DNA of 7,872 nt from contig JASHSD010000529.1 of NCBI GenBank assembly GCA_030036985.1, forward strand, positions 1-7,872, written 5' to 3'. The notes below the pieces were generated by a model that searched no databases, was not told the DNA's origin, and worked only from the letters and a program-made list of their open reading frames with translations. Source of the stretch: Bryobacteraceae bacterium (GTDB lineage: Bacteria > Acidobacteriota > Terriglobia > Bryobacterales > Bryobacteraceae). Numbering within the stretch: the first letter of the stretch is position 1; each line of letters begins with the position of its first letter. The translations under genes were made by a program, and so were the position numbers. Below, one piece after another: positions 5,512-7,872 of this stretch.

Positions 5512-5694
5512 CTATGTGGCGTTGATGCGCGAGCCCGCGTGAGCGGTCGTTTCGCAGGCCGGATGTCCGCAGGCGCACGCGATGTCCGGATGGCCGGCGT
5601 TCTTCTCGCAGAAAGCGCTGCAATATTTGCTGTCCTTGGCTGCCGCGCAGTGGCACGACGGGTGGGCGCACGTTTCTTTCGATTTATCTGCCAT
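5512..5694 (-). CDS. SmtA-like bacterial metallothionein
   Basis: This 60-residue cytosolic protein would bind Zn, Cd or Cu through thiolate and imidazole ligands. It has 8 Cys (9, 14, 16, 25, 29, 40, 42, 47) and 5 His (11, 15, 35, 44, 52). The pattern TCAHPSCHC, KYCSAFCE and IACACGHPAC matches the prokaryotic metallothionein family typified by cyanobacterial SmtA (YCS-x2-C core, C-x-C-G-H near the end). The ATG at 5694 is preceded by TGGAGG at a six-base spacing; longer in-frame starts up to 5736 would add residues unlike the family and lack such a site. The gene is transcribed away from the CpxR-like regulator and shares its upstream region, which contains a CpxR-box match, so metal- or stress-responsive control is plausible. 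It converges on the glycosyltransferase across the palindromic repeat; its TAG lies seven bases from the repeat arm. Confidence 0.88.
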   Translation of the reverse strand: MADKSKETCAHPSCHCAAAKDSKYCSAFCEKNAGHPDIACACGHPACETTAHAGSRINAT

Positions 5695-5700
5695 AGAAGG

Positions 5701-5705
5701 CCTCC
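5701..5705 (-). promoter_or_regulatory. Ribosome-binding site of the metallothionein
   Basis: GGAGG on the minus strand lies six bases before the ATG at 5694. It decides the start against in-frame upstream codons. Confidence 0.8.
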
Positions 5706-5741
5706 ACGAACGTTTTCTCAGCGCATTTGGGGCCAACCGGC

Positions 5742-5756
5742 GTTACAAAGCTTTAC
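5742..5756 (-). promoter_or_regulatory. Candidate CpxR box in the divergent spacer
   Basis: On the minus strand the sequence is GTAAA-GCTTT-GTAAC, matching 9 of 10 positions of the E. coli CpxR consensus GTAAA-N5-GTAAA. It sits 48 bases upstream of the metallothionein ATG and 31 bases upstream of the regulator ATG, so a bound regulator could act on both genes. The downstream gene encodes a CpxR-like protein, which makes this more than a random match, but binding is inferred. Confidence 0.55.
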
Positions 5757-5786
5757 TGCATGGACGGGAAGCGTAATGATAGATTC

Positions 5787-6479
5787 ATGAGCGTGCGCAT
5801 CCTCATTGTGGATGACGACGAGGAACTCACCGGTCTCCTGACGGAGCTTTTGACTCGGGAAGGATTTAAGGTGGAGTGTCAGAATGACGGGCGGCGCGGC
5901 TTGGCGGCTGCGCTCGGCGGAGGTTTCGACCTGCTCGTCCTCGACGTGATGCTGCCGGGCATCGACGGCTTCGAAATCCTGAAACGCGTCCGGCGCGAAA
6001 CCCGGATGCCCGTAATCATGCTGACCGCCCGCGGCGAAGACGAAGACCGCATCGTCGGCTTGGATCTCGGCGCCGACGATTATCTCCCCAAACCCTTCAA
6101 TACACGCGAGCTGGTGGCGCGCATTCGGGCCATCATGCGCCGGCTGGAAAAGCCGAACACGGGCGGAAAACTCGAAGTCAACGGGATCGCCATCGATCCG
6201 GGCACGCGCGCGGTGATGCGCGAGGGAGCCGGGGTGGAAGTGACCACCTTCGAATTCGATATTCTGGAAACACTGATGCGTTCCGCCGGACGAGTGGTCT
6301 CGCGCGACGAGCTGATGGAAGAGCTTTACGGCCGCAAGGCGACGCCTTTCGACCGGTCGGTCGACATGCACATCAGCCACCTGCGCAAGAAACTGGAAGG
6401 CGATAAACCGCTGATCATTACCGTGCGCGGCGTGGGCTATCAGTTCATTCGTTCGCCCGAGGGCGAGGTGGCCGCATGA
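5787..6479 (+). CDS. cpxR: CpxR-like OmpR-family response regulator
   Basis: This 230-residue DNA-binding regulator should be phosphorylated by the kinase encoded next to it. The receiver domain (about 1-120) has the acidic pair Asp9-Asp10, phospho-acceptor Asp53 (LLVLDVMLPG), Thr80 (VIMLTARG) and Lys102 (YLPKPF). The winged-helix domain (about 130-225) includes TTFEFDILETL, GRVVSRDELMEELYG, TPFDRSVDMHISHLRKKL and VRGVGYQFI. The phrases DDDEELTGLL, GADDYLPKPFNTRELVARIRA and TPFDRSVDMHIS are very close to E. coli CpxR as I remember it. I chose ATG 5787 because MSVRILIVDDDEE is the usual family N terminus; an in-frame ATG at 5760 would add 9 residues. There is no clear ribosome-binding site. 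The stop overlaps the kinase start (ATGA). A CpxR-box match lies 31 bases upstream, suggesting autoregulation. The signal sensed is unknown. Confidence 0.9.
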   Translation: MSVRILIVDDDEELTGLLTELLTREGFKVECQNDGRRGLAAALGGGFDLLVLDVMLPGIDGFEILKRVRRETRMPVIMLTARGEDEDRIVGLDLGADDYLPKPFNTRELVARIRAIMRRLEKPNTGGKLEVNGIAIDPGTRAVMREGAGVEVTTFEFDILETLMRSAGRVVSRDELMEELYGRKATPFDRSVDMHISHLRKKLEGDKPLIITVRGVGYQFIRSPEGEVAA

Positions 6480-7855
6480 GAACGCTGTTCACCAAAATTC
6501 TCCTGTGGTTCCTGCTGACAGTCGTCGTGACGTCACTCGCGACCTTCTACGTCTCCAGCATCTTTCAGGGTTCGCGCAATCCGGGTTCGGGCCCCGCGCG
6601 TTTTGAATTGAGGGAAGCGCGCGCAGCTTGGGAACTGGAGGGGCAGCAGGGTCTCGATCGATTTCTGGGCCGTCTGAAGGACGCGACCGGCGCGGATGCG
6701 GCTCTGACCGACGGGTCTGGCCTAGACGTGCGCGGGAACGGACGAGACTGGTCCAAAGTCATCCACGCGCCCCAGCCCCGTTTCTCGCTGCGGCAGTTTT
6801 TCCTGCCACTGTTGCCCTTTGTGCGGATCGAAAGCGGCCGCGCCCAAACCGCCGTCGCTGAAACGATCGATAAGAAATATTACTTCGTTGCCGTTTACCC
6901 CGTCCGCGATCCCAGTCGCGAGGGCTGGTCGGTCGAGGTGCAGCGCGGAACGTGGTGGATGCTCGGCATCTTCGCTCTCCTTTGCTATGCGCTCGCCCGC
7001 CAGTTGACTTCGCCGTTGCGCAAGATGCAGAAGACTATCGAGCGCTTCGGCAAAGGCGATTTCACCGCCCGCGTGAATTCCCGCCGCGCCGATGAGCTGG
7101 GCCAGTTGGCCCGAACCGTCGACCAGATGGCCGAGCGTATCGAAGGTCTGGTGAAAGCGCAGCGGCGGCTGCTGCAGGATATTTCGCACGAGTTGCGTTC
7201 GCCCCTGGCCCGCTTGGGCGTGGCTGTGGAACTGGCGCGGGGCGGCGGCGACCCGGACACGGCTTTTAACCGCATCGAGCGCGAAGCCGACCGGCTCAAC
7301 GTCCTCGTGGGCGAGCTGATCCAAGTCACTCGCGCGGAGGGAGATCCCGCCGGCCTTGCCACCGAACCGGTGCGTCTGGATCAACTCGTCAGCACCATCG
7401 TCGGCGATGCGCATATCGAGGCGCAACGTCACAACATCACGCTTAAGGTGGACACCTGCGAAGCCGACATGGAGGGGAATCCCGAGTTGCTGCGGCGCGC
7501 CATCGAGAATATCGTCCGCAACGCCATTCGCTATTCGCCGGAGGGCGAAACGGTTGAAGTGACGCTCCGGCGCTCAGGCAGCGTGTATCGGATTTCGGTG
7601 CGCGACTTCGGCCAAGGCGTGCCCGACGAGGCGCTGGCGCACCTGTTCGACCCGTTCTATCGTGTGGAAAAAGACCGCGGCCGGACCAGCGGTGGTGTCG
7701 GCTTAGGGCTGGCCATCGCTAAGCGCGCGGTCGAGTTGCACCACGGGATGATGCGGGCATCGAACCAGCGGCCCGGCCTGCTGGTCGAGATCGACCTCCC
7801 CGAGCCCGTCGTGGTCCCTGAGCGAACCCCGGCTCTCACCTCCTCGGCTTCCTGA
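6476..7855 (+). CDS. cpxA: CpxA-like membrane sensor histidine kinase
   Basis: This 459-residue inner-membrane kinase is the likely partner of the CpxR-like regulator; its ATG overlaps that gene's TGA. Domains in order: membrane segment at about 8-30, a periplasmic region at about 31-157, a second membrane segment at about 158-176, and a HAMP linker (LTSPLRKMQKTIERFGKGDF, about 177-230). The phospho-acceptor His238 follows in ISHELRSPLARL. The ATPase domain has N box IENIVRNAIRYSPEG (343-357), G1 DFGQG (377-381), F box FDPFYR (391-396) and G2 GGVGLGLAI (406-414). All catalytic motifs look intact. The H-box context and N box closely resemble E. coli CpxA as I remember it. The sensor domain is short and I recognise no ligand-binding fold, so the stimulus is open; the divergent metallothionein hints at metal or envelope stress. 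A Pro/Ser-rich tail of about 15 residues follows the last beta strand. Confidence 0.9.
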   Translation: MRTLFTKILLWFLLTVVVTSLATFYVSSIFQGSRNPGSGPARFELREARAAWELEGQQGLDRFLGRLKDATGADAALTDGSGLDVRGNGRDWSKVIHAPQPRFSLRQFFLPLLPFVRIESGRAQTAVAETIDKKYYFVAVYPVRDPSREGWSVEVQRGTWWMLGIFALLCYALARQLTSPLRKMQKTIERFGKGDFTARVNSRRADELGQLARTVDQMAERIEGLVKAQRRLLQDISHELRSPLARLGVAVELARGGGDPDTAFNRIEREADRLNVLVGELIQVTRAEGDPAGLATEPVRLDQLVSTIVGDAHIEAQRHNITLKVDTCEADMEGNPELLRRAIENIVRNAIRYSPEGETVEVTLRRSGSVYRISVRDFGQGVPDEALAHLFDPFYRVEKDRGRTSGGVGLGLAIAKRAVELHHGMMRASNQRPGLLVEIDLPEPVVVPERTPALTSSAS

Positions 7856-7872
7856 CTGGCGGCTGAGGCCCC

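Noticed and set aside
5718..6380. 220-codon minus-strand frame opposite the response regulator
   Set aside because: It is the codon-aligned complement of the receiver and winged-helix domains; no independent support.
6722..7432. 236-codon minus-strand frame opposite the histidine kinase
   Set aside because: It is a shadow of the kinase gene, rich in His and Ala from antisense codons.

Overview
The window looks like a stretch of a GC-rich, Gram-negative-type chromosome. It carries an N-terminal part of a cyclic beta-1,2-glucan synthase, a CpxA-like two-transmembrane sensor kinase and a CpxR-like regulator. The mixture of a cyclic glucan synthase, GTG/TTG starts, weak Shine-Dalgarno signals and GC-rich hairpin-forming intergenic repeats would fit Acidobacteriota (Bryobacterales/Solibacter-like) or a proteobacterium. 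This taxonomic guess is inference only; no rRNA or marker gene is present.

Layout. (1) Positions 1-1855, minus strand: a large open frame running off the left edge (NdvB/ChvB-type cyclic glucan synthase, first 555 residues), preceded by a 55-residue two-helix membrane protein (DUF1328-like) that ends 3 or 21 bases before the synthase start. (2) Positions 1856-2131: divergent intergenic region with two short dyads. (3) Positions 2132-4057, plus strand: a type II restriction-modification pair, a beta-class (probably N4-cytosine) DNA methyltransferase overlapping by 4 bases a restriction endonuclease of apparent XcyI/Cfr9I/XmaI type (expected site CCCGGG). The endonuclease is split by a one-base frameshift in a run of six G. 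The break falls between the PD half and the EIK half of the nuclease active site. This region is visibly lower in GC than its flanks, which suggests acquisition. (4) Positions 4136-5329, plus strand: a GT4-family glycosyltransferase. (5) Positions 5332-5505: a GC-rich palindromic repeat element with inverted ends, a perfect 20-base tandem duplication and competing hairpins. (6) Positions 5512-5694, minus strand: a 60-residue SmtA-like bacterial metallothionein. (7) Positions 5787-7855, plus strand: a CpxR-like response regulator and CpxA-like histidine kinase with an ATGA overlap.

How the parts may work together. The most coherent functional unit is the divergent metallothionein / CpxRA-like pair. 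The 92-base spacer between them contains a 9-of-10 match to the E. coli CpxR box (GTAAA-N5-GTAAA), which suggests an autoregulated envelope or metal stress sensor that also controls a metal-binding protein. The second notable unit is the restriction-modification pair, which as written has an intact methyltransferase and a frame-broken nuclease: a decayed system, a phase-variable or recoded gene, or a sequencing error. Apart from these, the window holds envelope carbohydrate genes of familiar type.
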